Positions 47,545 to 57,995 of a stretch of DNA of 64,000 nt are shown here, in pieces. A program made the position numbers and the translations under genes. Within the stretch, counting starts at the first letter, position 1. Each line of letters starts with the position of its first letter. This DNA is from Trichomonas vaginalis G3. Lineage: Eukaryota > Parabasalia > Trichomonadida > Trichomonadidae. The DNA is taken from positions 20,357,319 to 20,421,318 of the forward strand of contig NC_067206.1 of NCBI RefSeq assembly GCF_026262505.1, written 5' to 3'. Under the pieces are notes generated by a model, which saw only the letters and a program-made list of their open reading frames with translations, was not told the origin of the DNA and ran no database searches.

Positions 47545-47881
47545 GAATTTTGTATAAAAAGCAACCGCCGGAAAACAGCGGGTTGGTTTTTTTAAAAAAA
47601 TATTTTTTATTTTTATTGTAAGAACTGAAATGACAGTCGAAGCAAAAACGTTCACGAACAAATCTAATGGCGAAACATTCACAAAAGGCACTTACAACGG
47701 TATTGAAGTCTTACGTAGAGACAAGGATGGTTATATAAATGCAACAAATATGTGTCAGCAGTTTAGGAAGGACTTTAGAAGGTTGTTGGAAAATAAGTCC
47801 TGGGAAGAGTATTTTGAGGCATTTTGTGAAGAATATACCAACCCGCGGAAAACAGCGGGTTGCTTTTTATACAAAATTCAT
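47545..47881. repeat. Inverted repeat linking KilA-N leader and coding region
   Basis: TTTTGTATAAAAAGCAACCG (47547) is repeated in inverse orientation at about 47855-47878 (GGGTTGCTTTTTATACAAAA), and both carry the same GGAAAACAGCGGGTTG hairpin core. The second copy is translated within the KilA-N protein. Confidence 0.7.
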
Positions 47882-48292
47882 GCAGGAATTCCTGATGAAA
47901 TCAAACAGGTTAGAGGAATGTATGTAGACCCAAGACTTGTAAACTATATAGCAATGTGGGCTTCTCCAAAATATTGTATAGCAGTTGGAAAAATTCTGGA
48001 CTCCATAGACAAGAAAGTTCATGAGAAATTAGATGAAGAAGAACTTGAAGATACAGTAGAGAATGCTAAACCTTTGTTCGAAGAAGAAGTTAGAAAAATG
48101 TGCGAAAAACAATTAGAACATGAACGTGAGATATGTTCTGGTTATAGAGACTCGCCATACGAACTAGACCAATGGGAACAAGAAGATTTAAAGAGAGAAT
48201 TTAGAGAATATGAACTCGCCAAGATAGCATTAGAAGCTGCAGAAAAGAAGTTAAAAGTTTGGGGTCGTTTTGTACAAAAATATTGTGAGTAA
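47630..48292 (+). CDS. KilA-N domain protein, element B
   Basis: This is a 220-residue DNA-binding protein. The KilA-N domain covers about residues 10-115: GTYNGIEVLRRDKDGYINAT, NMCQQFRKDFRRLLENKSW, then GMYVDPRLVNYIAMWASPKY. A C-terminal charged helical region (EEEVRKMCEKQLEHEREIC, then AEKKLKVWGRF) follows. KilA-N genes are very numerous in the T. vaginalis genome and typical of large DNA viruses. The insert NPRKTAGCFLYKI is encoded by an inverted copy of the leader sequence. Element A has repeats instead of this gene. Confidence 0.8.
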   Translation: MTVEAKTFTNKSNGETFTKGTYNGIEVLRRDKDGYINATNMCQQFRKDFRRLLENKSWEEYFEAFCEEYTNPRKTAGCFLYKIHAGIPDEIKQVRGMYVDPRLVNYIAMWASPKYCIAVGKILDSIDKKVHEKLDEEELEDTVENAKPLFEEEVRKMCEKQLEHEREICSGYRDSPYELDQWEQEDLKREFREYELAKIALEAAEKKLKVWGRFVQKYCE

Positions 48293-48419
48293 ATGAACCA
48301 TTTTTTTCGACAAAAATATATTTTAGGTGAAGAGGTGAGATGTCACCCGTTTTCTCACCTGTTTTCTCACCCGTTGGATTTTCATGAATTTCCTTAAGAT
48401 AAAAAATATATTTTAGTTT

Positions 48420-48456
48420 TTTATAAAATATTTTTTTTTATTTTTATTGTAAGAAC
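48420..48456 (+). promoter_or_regulatory. Class 1 leader before the CxxC gene
   Basis: TTATAAAATATTTTTTTTTA then TTTTTATTGTAAGAAC before the ATG; the same TTTTTATTGTAAGAAC precedes KilA-N (47607-47625). Supports a common class for the two genes. Confidence 0.5.
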
Positions 48457-49371
48457 ATGTTAGCAACAACTTCACCAAACTCGTTAGTCATGAACCCAAC
48501 TTCAATGTTAGTAGAGATGAAAAGCTTCATTCCTTCTTCATATACTTTCGAAACAACAATCCAGAAGATAAAGCAAGAACTTCTCCAAGGAGATTTAGAT
48601 TGCACTGCAAAAGATGAAACAGATGAACAATATCTTTATGAAATGCAGGATATTATTGACCATCTACCTAAACTTCCTGAAATACAACAACAAAAGCTTA
48701 CTATTCCAGAATTCGATGAAATAGAAGTCAAAGCAACTGACTCGGTAGAAATAAAGAAGTTCATTCGTAAGGTAAACTATGAGTTTCTTGGATTTCATTG
48801 CAACCACAAAGTCATGGACAAAGATTGCGACATGGTATATAAGAACATCTCTGACATATATAAATCTGGGGAGTTTAAGACCTACGACAACTTTGTTTCG
48901 TTAGTTGCTGAATGTGTATGGCAGATAAGAGATAAAGATAGAAGAGGTAAGGTATGGAACGAACAAATAAGACCCGCTATGTTTGAGATGAAGAGAGCAA
49001 TTGACGCCTTAGTTGTTTTAGCAGGTAAGGTTTCAGAATATAACGCAAAAATGAACCCGCAATGTTCTAAATGTAAAGCAGCAATTAGGAAATATAACTA
49101 CTCCGTCAAAGAGATAGAACGTATGCGAAACGACTATGCAGATTTAAAGAAAGAAGTAGAGAAACCAGCAGAAGATAAAATGGACATGTTGACATTTCTG
49201 AACAAAAACTATCCAACTGCTGACGATTTCCTTCTATCTGACGTCAAGAAGAAATATAAAGAAACATTCGGCATTGTTAAAACTTTTGATATCCTTCGTG
49301 AAGAAATAGAAGCTACAAAACTGTTCAGGATTTCAAATATACATCGTACAATTCATGTAAAACGCTTGTGA
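48457..49371 (+). CDS. CxxC-containing replication-cluster protein, element B
   Basis: 304 residues, open, close to the 310-residue A copy. Same Cys/His features (CNHKVMDKDCDMVYKN, CSKCKAAIRKYNYS). The N-terminus differs slightly (MLATTSPNSLVMNPTS). It lies between two palindromic modules. Unknown family; a zinc-binding DNA-associated protein is plausible. Confidence 0.65.
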   Translation: MLATTSPNSLVMNPTSMLVEMKSFIPSSYTFETTIQKIKQELLQGDLDCTAKDETDEQYLYEMQDIIDHLPKLPEIQQQKLTIPEFDEIEVKATDSVEIKKFIRKVNYEFLGFHCNHKVMDKDCDMVYKNISDIYKSGEFKTYDNFVSLVAECVWQIRDKDRRGKVWNEQIRPAMFEMKRAIDALVVLAGKVSEYNAKMNPQCSKCKAAIRKYNYSVKEIERMRNDYADLKKEVEKPAEDKMDMLTFLNKNYPTADDFLLSDVKKKYKETFGIVKTFDILREEIEATKLFRISNIHRTIHVKRL

Positions 49372-49763
49372 AAAAACAGGTGAGAAAAGAGGTGAGAAAA
49401 TGGGTGAAATCTCACCTCTTCACCTCAATTATATTTTTGCTGAATTCTGAGTAAAATGACCAAATTTCATTATATAACTGTTATGAGTGACGAAGAGAAC
49501 TTTGACACTTCGTAAAAAAAATCCCTGAAATCATATCTTTTATACAAAATTCAAGAGGTGAAAAAAGAGGTGAAAAAACAGGTGAAATCTCACCTCTTCA
49601 CCGAAACATTATTTTTGCTGAAAAATGACCAAATTTCATGAATTTCCTCATATGCTTGCTACCCTCGAAAAAACTGAGAGAAGAGATTCCGTATGAAAAT
49701 CGTGAAAAATAACAGAGTATTTTGACAACTTCAAACAAGTAGAGTAAATGAACTCTTTATTTT
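49372..49763. repeat. Two palindromic modules and one ACGAAGTG unit
   Basis: Modules at about 49377-49430 and 49553-49605 flank one copy of the TTATATAATGAAATTTGGTC / CTTCGTCACTC unit (about 49455-49545), which is present six times in A. The rest of the stretch to the ATPase end holds nothing recognisable. Confidence 0.7.
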
Positions 49764-50639
49764 TTACGCTTGACTTTTTACAATTTGAACTTTGTTTGCG
49801 TAGATATGAATTCTGAAAGAAGTATGAGGGTCTTGTATGACTTTGTACTTCTCCCATAGTTCATGTCTGTCAAACTTACCTGCCATGGACTCTTTCATAA
49901 GTTCCATGAAATCGTCTTCGGACAATCCGGGGAAAAGTACAATGTCAGTAAGTATTCTTTTAACATCCTTACTTAAACTCTTTGCTGTCTGTACACAAAT
50001 GACAACTGAGATGTTAAAGTGTCTGAGCTTCTTAAGAATTCGACACATATCTTGTTCTCTGTTCTTTAACAAAGGATGAGAGGCGAAATCATCTAAGATA
50101 AGAAGACATCTGTGAGGGTAAGTCTTCCAATCGTAAGATTGCAATTTCTTCGAAATGTATTCTATCTCTTTCTGTTTGTTTCTGAAGTGTTTCTTCTCTA
50201 ATATTCTCTGCATTTCCTCATTTGGGTCTTTAAACTTAGAATTTATATACTCATTTATAGCATTGTACTTCAAAACTCTTCTTTGGTACTTCTTTATCCA
50301 ATCTAACAACTCAGAGTCTTTTATACATACATACTTAGACTTTTTTATAATATCTTTGAACGAATTGACGGTTTGGTCAAATTGACCAGAAGTACTACAA
50401 ATAACAACTAACTCATAGAATGGGTTTCTTCTCACTAGTTCTTGTTGTTGTGCAGCCATTTTAAGATAAGTGAAAGTCTTACCCGACCCAGGTGGTGCAA
50501 TTAGACCTGTTATACCATTCTGAGCAAATAAGAACTTGTCATGTATAGGCTTTATCTGAGCATTTCTAACTTCCTCTTGTTCTTGTTTAAAACATTCTCA
50601 AATTTCTTGTCAATGTCAGCAAACTTTTTTTTCTAACAT
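49764..50639 (-). pseudogene. FtsK/HerA-type DNA-packaging ATPase, element B
   Basis: Counterpart of 9097-9972, almost the same over the C-terminal 230 residues (ELVVICSTSGQFDQTVNSFK, CLLILDDFASHPLL, VVICVQTAKSL). The region covers the Walker A segment (APPGSGKTFTYL) as well. The copy looks broken. It diverges from the 150-residue gene as in A. Confidence 0.75.
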
Positions 50640-50677
50640 ATTTTTTTAGAAAAATTAAAAATTTTATCTTTTAGGAA

Positions 50678-51127
50678 ATGTCTAGCGATTTCGCTATCTA
50701 TATTCGAGACAAGCTTTTCGACAGCAAAACATCTGTAGCCATAAAATCTTACATAGTGTAAACAAGAAAGGTGAATTTGTTCTAAAGTTCTGTTTCTGGG
50801 AATATGACAAGAACCATAAAACATTAAGCAGAGAAGTCTTAAAATTTGTCAATGACAGACTTGTTGACAGAGATGACGCCGATTGGAAAGCTGAAGTCCA
50901 ACAAAAGTTCTTAGAATGCAAAGAAGACACATGCGCTGTTCTTGAAGATGAAATAGAAAACAGAATAGAAGAGCTATTAAAGGACAAAGACCTTTTACAA
51001 AATATGGTTCTGAGAAGTTTGACATAACTCCACCAGAGAAGAAGAAGAAGAGGAGAAGAAGAAAAGAAAGTAGAAGAAGAGAAGAAAGAACCTGAACCAG
51101 AGCAAGAAGAAGAAATTTGACATGTAA
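50678..51127 (+). pseudogene. 150-residue Lys/Glu-tail protein, element B
   Basis: Counterpart of 8608-9060 with the same start (MSSDFAIYIRDKLFDS) and the same charged tail. Broken. Function unknown. Confidence 0.6.
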
Positions 51128-51142
51128 AAATAAATTTTATTT

Positions 51143-51560
51143 TTAGAACATTTCTGGGTCAATGTCAATGTTCTCTTCCTCTTTAGGAGCAACACTGGTT
51201 TAGACTCTAAAATCTTTTTACCCAATTTACCTTGAACTTCAACTATCTTAGCTCATAATATTCATAGTCGTCTGCTTTCTTTGGTTCATAAGGTATAACA
51301 AGTTTGTATGCTTTGCCTTCTTCGAGTTTTGAGAACTTTCTGTCAAATTTTCTTTGACTGTCAACATACCGTCAATGTCTAAGTCTTCAAATTTCGCACC
51401 ATTTTTAGTCACAATAGCAAAACTTAACTGGTTCGATGTTCCAAACTTTGTCAAATGTAGACTTTTCAAAATGGTAGAAGTAAACATTCAAATATGCGAA
51501 TGGGTCTAGTTCTTCTTTGACTTCTGTCATGTACTTGTTTACTGAGATGAATTTTGCCAT
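51143..51560 (-). pseudogene. 139-residue replication-cluster protein, element B
   Basis: Counterpart of 8172-8591 (FAIVTKNGAKFEDLDIDGML, KKILESKPV). Broken. The leader is the single-copy version of the class 1 leader that is duplicated in A. Confidence 0.6.
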
Positions 51561-51595
51561 CTTTTCTATCGGATAAAAAAATATTTTTTTAAAAT

Positions 51596-52832
51596 TTACT
51601 CAGAAAAATTTTTCTTTTTATATACGCCGTTCTGAACATCTAAAAGATTTTTGACATTTGCCAAGAATGTTCGTTTAGACGCTGCCATATAACCATACTC
51701 TTGACAATACTGTTTATACGAATCGTACAATGACCTTTCATCTAAACACTCAAAGTCATTTTCTTCTATGAACAGTTCATAAACACTCTTGTTTGCTTCT
51801 AACAATGTTTGTCTTCTTCGGTATGTGGAATTTGGTCTTGGATTGAACTTAGAAATATCTAATGTCATGAAATATGAGAACAAGTGGTTGTAAAAGTCAG
51901 ATGTCAAAGTTTCTGCTAAGTCGTCAAAATATTCTGTATCTTGCATATGAGCTTCTGACGTTCTGACAACTACATATCTTCTGTCAGAACTTTCTAACTT
52001 CATCGGAACAACATTGTTTGAAACCATGACGAAGTTTGCAACATTTTCACAAACTCTTTGGTCTTTATATTTTCTTTCAACAACTCCAACTTTGTCTGTT
52101 ATAAGACTCTTCAAAGCATCTGAGTTTAAAACTTTTGTTGTATCTATTACTTTGAAGTTCGTTACATACTATAAGTTTCATATTCTCTATTGAAGAGTTA
52201 AATTTACCGCAGATGTTTTCTATGTTTGTCATATTCGGTTCGAATAGCCCTCTAACAGTTTGCATAAGATATCTGTAAAGAATGTGTTCTTACCAGTTCC
52301 TTGTTTTCCAATTATAATGAGAGCAGTTTCATTTTTAGCACTTGGATGTTGTAAGATGTTGCAAACCAACATAAGATATACTCATAGATCTTTCGTTTCC
52401 ATTGCATATAATTTTTCTTTGACATGGTCTAACCAAGCTTCTATAACATTTTTCTTTCCATTCTACTTTGTTCGTATTTATATCCAGTGAAGATAGAATA
52501 GAAGTTTGGAGATGGTGTATAAAACTTTATACCACGAACTGAAAAAATTCTTCTAACTTTGAATAAGATATCCCAAGCATCTACATCTTCATACCAACTT
52601 GTACAACTTTTATTTTCTTAAGTTTCTGTTTACATTCTTGTTCTGAAACTATGGTTGCTCTTGGTTTGTTAAAGACAACATCCCATTCTTTCATAACATA
52701 ACATTCTGGGGCAGAGTCGACATAAATGACTAAACGTTTCAAATTCTCGACTGCTTTGTTATAGTCTCTAAATGGACACATATTTCTGAAGGCTTGGAAG
52801 TCATAAAAATCTGAAACATCTATTCTGTACAT
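51596..52832 (-). pseudogene. D5-type primase-helicase, element B
   Basis: Counterpart of 6530-7764 with the same landmarks: NMTNIENICGKFNSSIENMK, KYKDQRVCENVANFVMVSNN, DRRYVVVRTSEAHMQ and the winged-helix-like end (SLYDSYKQYCQEYGYMAASK). Broken at several points. There is no tail-domain paralogue downstream. Confidence 0.75.
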
Positions 52833-52860
52833 TTTTATAAAAATAAAAAAAATATTTTTT

Positions 52861-53653
52861 TTATTCTTGAGCTATTTGTTGCATTTGTTGTTCTTGAGCT
52901 ATTTGTTGTTGAAGTTTGTTCTTGTAGTACAATACTTTCACCAGTTGCATCTTCCAATTCGAAACTTTCTGCCGTCATTGACAAATACATAGGACATAAA
53001 AGTTTTTACAGGAACAAAGTTTGCGTCAACTAAGGTTAAGTTTATGTTTGCTAAAGTGTTTGAGTTTACTAAAGCTGAAAACTCTGCATTCGAATGAACA
53101 ATGGCAAACCAGCAGAGAAAGTGTTGTTTATACGCATGAGTTATCTTTTGGTCATAGTAGTTTCTGTCAACATTCGAATAGCACTTTGAACCTAAGTTTG
53201 AAACAATATATAAAATGGGTGTACTTAAAGTCAATGGAACAGACATTCCTTGTATGACACCTTTTCCTGTTATAGGAAACTGTTGGTAGTAAAAACCAGA
53301 AATAAGTTTTGTATTATAGCTCATATTGTTTATAGTAAACTCAGTCGGACATCCAAACATAATGAAACCTGCTCTAGTTGCAGCACATGTTACACTCGTC
53401 CTTAAAGTATTAAATAAGTCAACAAAAACCTGTTGGTGGTATATCTGAGTAAGTATCTTCAAAGAAGTATTTTTTACCATTCACAACAATAAAGTCTTCT
53501 GGTGTCAAAAGAGCAAAACAGGCTTTAGTCGTCATTGTGTTTAAGGTTAGTTTTACAATACCGTCCTTGAGGACTTTGTAAGTTTGTTGTTATAGAATTA
53601 TATGACTCAGGGTTTTTAGTCGTAATAGTATAAACCACTATGTCTTCTGCCAT
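52861..53653 (-). pseudogene. Penton-like/minor capsid gene, element B
   Basis: Counterpart of the Tvmar1-split gene in A; here the insertion site is empty. It ends in the glutamine-rich QEQQMQQIAQE tail. Broken. The beta-rich composition and position beside the capsid gene suggest a penton protein, as in A. Confidence 0.5.
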
Positions 53654-53657
53654 TTAC

Positions 53658-54239
53658 TTAGCAAATAAATTTTAATGAAATGTTGTGGTCGTCAAATATT
53701 TTTATAACGTCTGGGAAACTATATTTTAAGTTCAACGTTTCACCTCCTTTCATAACGTATATCTTGTCAATGACATTATATGAAACACCACAGCAACTAA
53801 CGTCGGGTTCTATTTCTTTGATGTTTATATCGTCTGCCTCTGTCAAAAGTTTCAATAGTTCTTTCAAAACTTCATGAGGTGCAATGACATATGAGTTCAC
53901 TTTTACAGGGTTGTGTTCGACCAAGTTTAACATTATACCTAAAGCTTGACAAATCTTCTCCTGAGTTTGAAGTTTGTCTTTCAGTTGTTGGTAGTCGTTT
54001 CGAATATCTGCAACAGAACTTAAGTCTCTGCTAACTTCAGGGTATGTTGGTTGTTCTTTTACAGGAACTATTGTTATACCATCTTGGTCTTCGTATGGTT
54101 TCCCCACTTCAACATCTCTTTCTTTGACATTGACAACAACACTTTGACTGTTTGTTTGAGTTGGTGAATTTAACTTCACATCTGCCATCGCCATTAAACC
54201 TTTTGAAACACTTACGCTTCTATTTTTCGGAAATGACAT
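53658..54239 (-). CDS. Unknown virion-cluster protein (MSFPKNRSVSVS family), element B
   Basis: 193 residues, open from MSFPKNRSVSVSKGLMAMAD. The middle (QTNSQSVVVNVKERDVEVGK, YEDQDGITIVPVKEQPTYPE) is polar and is followed by a coiled-coil stretch (QQLKDKLQTQEKI) and a compact C-terminal domain (APHEVLKELLKLLTEADDIN). It shares an 18-base divergent spacer with the small gene at 54258. Possibly a trimeric structural protein; inferred. Confidence 0.6.
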   Translation of the reverse strand: MSFPKNRSVSVSKGLMAMADVKLNSPTQTNSQSVVVNVKERDVEVGKPYEDQDGITIVPVKEQPTYPEVSRDLSSVADIRNDYQQLKDKLQTQEKICQALGIMLNLVEHNPVKVNSYVIAPHEVLKELLKLLTEADDINIKEIEPDVSCCGVSYNVIDKIYVMKGGETLNLKYSFPDVIKIFDDHNISLKFIC

Positions 54240-54257
54240 TTTACTTAGAATAAAAAG

Positions 54258-54676
54258 ATGGACGTATTTGAGTATCTCTTCGAATTGAAGCAAAACAAAG
54301 TTTACACACACAAACAATACAAGTTCATTGACAGAGTAGTTCTTTACACAAACAATGGAAAATGTTATAGAATAGCAATATTTGCTGAACCAAAATATTT
54401 TCATAAAGCAAAGAAAGTTGGTATAACCGAGATGGTGAAAGTTCTTGAAGCAGACAAAAATATAACACAAAACTGACCGATATTTCTAAAGGTAAGTTTA
54501 TAATACAATTTTATGTCAAAACTGGCGTACTGTCAATATTTGACGGAGAGAAGTCAGTTCAAGAACAACTTACTGACCTGCTGCCAAAATCTGCTCGATG
54601 GAAGCTGTCGTTATGCCAATCTGAGGAGCCCCAGCAGGTTTCATCGAACGAATCTTCAAAAGAGCATCTTCCGTGA
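54258..54676 (+). pseudogene. Small conserved protein antisense to the capsid 3' end, element B
   Basis: Counterpart of 3149-3568 (MDVFEYLFELKQNKVYTHKQ). It again overlaps the end of the capsid gene on the other strand by about 107 bases. Broken in this copy. Confidence 0.55.
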
Positions 54677-56182
54677 AAAGTGCTATTGGTTTTGTAAACT
54701 TCTTTGCTTTCAATTCATCTGGACCGTCTCTGTCACCAGTATATTGTATTTGTACAGTACCAACAGTTTGAAATACCACCCATAAAGTCTTCTGAGTCAG
54801 CAAATGGAATGCCAAGCCAAAAGTTTGAACGGTCTCCATTTGTATATTGAGTTTTTTGACCTCCTGTATGAGTCCATACTTTCACATATGGCATAATAGA
54901 ACTTTGCATTTCAGGGTTAATGGTTGTTGTGAAGTTGTTGTTAAAGTTCATAGCATCTAATGTCAAGTTGTATGACCTCATATCCTCAACTGTAGAATAT
55001 TCTTCTCTTGGATAATATTTGCCATCTATGTTTATATGGTATTTAATACCAGGTTGTTGTAGAAACAAGAATAGTCATTTATAGTTCGTCTGAACAGTAC
55101 AAACATAGTATCTGCATGTTTCATTGCAGTTGTTAAGGCAATATCTGTTCTTGCACCTGGGTCAGCACTTTGGTTTCCAACTTCACCTGCAAAGTCTTTG
55201 ACAGATATTTGGTGTATAGGGAACATAAGTGGAACTGCAATATATTTGGCAGCTAAAGCATTTGAAATATCTGGGTCCAACATATAGACTGCAAGTCTGC
55301 TTTCTATTCTCTTGCATTCAAACTTTTCGCATGTGAACTTAACTGGGTCCCAAGCAGTTCCAGCAGCATTGAAGTAGTAGTTTACTTCAGTGTTGAGGTT
55401 TGAGAAACCAAAGTCTAAGTCAACTTTTTGTCTTTGCAAAAGTCACAGAACTTGGCTCCACCAGTTCCAGCTACAGTAAGAGTGAATGGGTCTTGTGTTG
55501 GTGCAATGACTAAGTTATTTTTGCTTGGAGTAAGTTCGATAGAAATTTTTCCTGCCCAGTTTGGCAAGTATCTTAAAAACCTGAAGATGAGGAAAGATGA
55601 CAAAGGAACTCTAAGTTTCAGTTTTACTTTGGTTACTGCTGCTGCAGTTTGTCCAGAAAGGTTAACATAAACTCCTGGAACGTTAGGGTCAAGTCTTCTT
55701 ATTTTCTCAATAGTTGCATACTGGTCTGTTTGTTCTCTAGCTTGTGGTTGTACTGAGTTTCTCAAAGCGAACCATTCATAGTTTGCCCATGTTACTGTTT
55801 GAACTAAGTCAGAGTTAGAATATATCTTATATCCCATGAAAACTTCTGGAGCATATTTGGTATCCGACATAGAAAATTCCATTGCAACCTTTCTTGTCAG
55901 ACAACTTGGCAGAAGGTTTTATTTCAATGTCTTGTTCCACGTTATAAGAAAGAGTTGTCAATAGAAATTATATGAAACCTGTCGCAAGCAATATCTACTG
56001 TTGTTGAAGAACCTTCTCCAAACTCACCTACGTTTCCATAAGAAACAGCAGTTGTATATTCGTAAGTTCCAGGAACTATTTTCTGACCTTCTAATGGCAT
56101 TGTCGCATTCGTTATACCATTCGGAAACATTTCCGTTCATGGCATCCAAAACTGTTGGCGTTATATTCTGAGCGGCGTACAT
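54570..56182 (-). pseudogene. Major capsid protein (double jelly-roll), element B
   Basis: Counterpart of 1650-3255, with the same landmark segments (VPLSSFLIFRFLRYLPNWAG, KVDLDFGFSNLNTEVNYYFN, IHQISVKDFAGEVGNQSADP). Broken at several points. The start follows the late leader TTTTTACTCATATGAAATG. Confidence 0.72.
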
Positions 56183-56248
56183 TTCATATGAGTAAAAATA
56201 TAGAATAGTTGGATTTATATGTCATAATAGAACCCACTCCGACAAGCT

Positions 56249-57993
56249 TTACTTTCTTCCTGACTGAGTTTTTAACTCTTCTTTTCCTTCATTGCCCTCT
56301 GCTTGAAGTTGTTGCATCTTTGCATCATGTTCACCTAGTATGTTGCAAATTTCCCATGTCCTTTTTGCCTTTGGGCTCTGGTCGCCCATCTCAGGTAACC
56401 TATATCCTAGAAAGAGTTTGTCATAGTTTGTATTTGAGTCTTCGCGTATTGTTTGCATGACTCTTTCCTGAGTTTCCGGTTCAAGCGCTTCAAACAGTGC
56501 CTGTCCATATGGAATAAGCTCGTTTCCAAATATATGTTTTTGTAGCCATTCTGGTTTTCTTTCCATGTTACCAACTATATCTTTTGTGAATGGGAAAGCT
56601 TTTACCCAATCTTTCAGTCTTGCGTCGTTTATTTCTGTAGTTGGTTTTATTTTGTCAAGGAACATGTTTTCAATACTAACATTTCATTTGTACTGTCCAT
56701 TTGAGTTTTCTTAAATATTCATCCCTTCTCATTTCATTGTCTGCAAAGTAAGTTTTTATGACATTTTGTAAACTTTCGTTTGCAAGGTCATGTACAATAG
56801 GTTCTCTTCCTTCTCTCTCCCTAACTTTCTTTCTAAACTCTTCACCAAATATACCATCTCTATGGTTCTGTGTAGTTCTTTGAGATAAATGTTCTAGAAC
56901 GTCAGGTGTTATATTTCCATCAGCCATGTTCATTTCATACTGGTCCAAAATATCTGCATGTTTCATATCTTTCAATGGCATTAAAGCCGCGCTTAAAATA
57001 CCAGCTATATCTGGTTCACCATTGACTTCCATTGCGTCTACAACTTCTTGGAATTGTGGTTGTAAGTTTATGAACCACCTATCCGGGTTAGCTTTATGAC
57101 CCCATCTCATTGTAGTTCCATCGTCTGCAGAAACAAAAGTAGGTTTGTTTCCATCTTGGTTAGGTTCTGAATGAACTTTAAACAATGTTTCATTTCTATA
57201 TGTTTTCTTGAAATTTAACCTTTTATTTTCACCGAGTTCATCCGAAGATTGAACGTTAAATGCTCGTAAGTAAAAAGGGTTGTTGTATTTGTGTACATTT
57301 TCTTTCAGTACTTCCATTCTATGCTGAATATTTTCATCTGGTGTTGGAGTCTTTTGTATGTCGGCAAACATTTTTCGATATTCTTCTACTATGTCAGCCG
57401 AATTTTTTTTAGACTCTTGGAATATTCCATATTCTCCGCATACTCTTGTTGAGGGTCAAGATTTTTCGGCTGTTCCAAATCTTCATCTAGTTCTGTGAAG
57501 TTAGTTTCCAAAGGAGGGACTTGTTCGTTTCCTTCAGGCTCTTCTAGCTGTTGTTGCTGAACTATTTCTTCCATGTCTGGTTGTATCTGAACTTCTTCCT
57601 GTGGAGTTCTTGTACCTCATCTGCTGGCATTTCATATATTCCGAGACCGTTTTCAACAATTTCCCTATCTACGTCATCCGCATTCATAAGCTTTTGTTCT
57701 TTCGTTCCGTCTCTATTTTTTACGCGTTTCATGACGAAAGTTGAATTGTCATTTAGCTCTGACATCAAATATCTCGGAGTAAATTCATCCATGTCATTTG
57801 GATGATATGCTATTAAATCATATCCCTTAGCGAGCTTGTATTTTCCAGGTTTGAGATTATATCCGTTTTGGTGCTGAGCCATAAAGCTAAATAGGTCCGG
57901 GTCAGTATTTCCATCCTTGAACTTTCTAATAGCTTCTTTATATCTGTCACTAAAGTCAATACTATCTGGGAAACCACACTCTTCTTTAAGCAT
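56249..57993 (-). pseudogene. Coiled-coil virion-type protein, element B
   Basis: Full-length region of the gene seen in part at 1-1618. The N-terminus (MLKEECGFPDSIDFSDRYKE, YDLIAYHPNDMDEFTPRYLM) is followed by the acidic/glutamine-rich part and the conserved tryptophan-containing part. Broken. Located between the capsid gene and another coiled-coil gene, so probably an internal virion protein. Confidence 0.55.
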
Positions 57994-57995
57994 TT

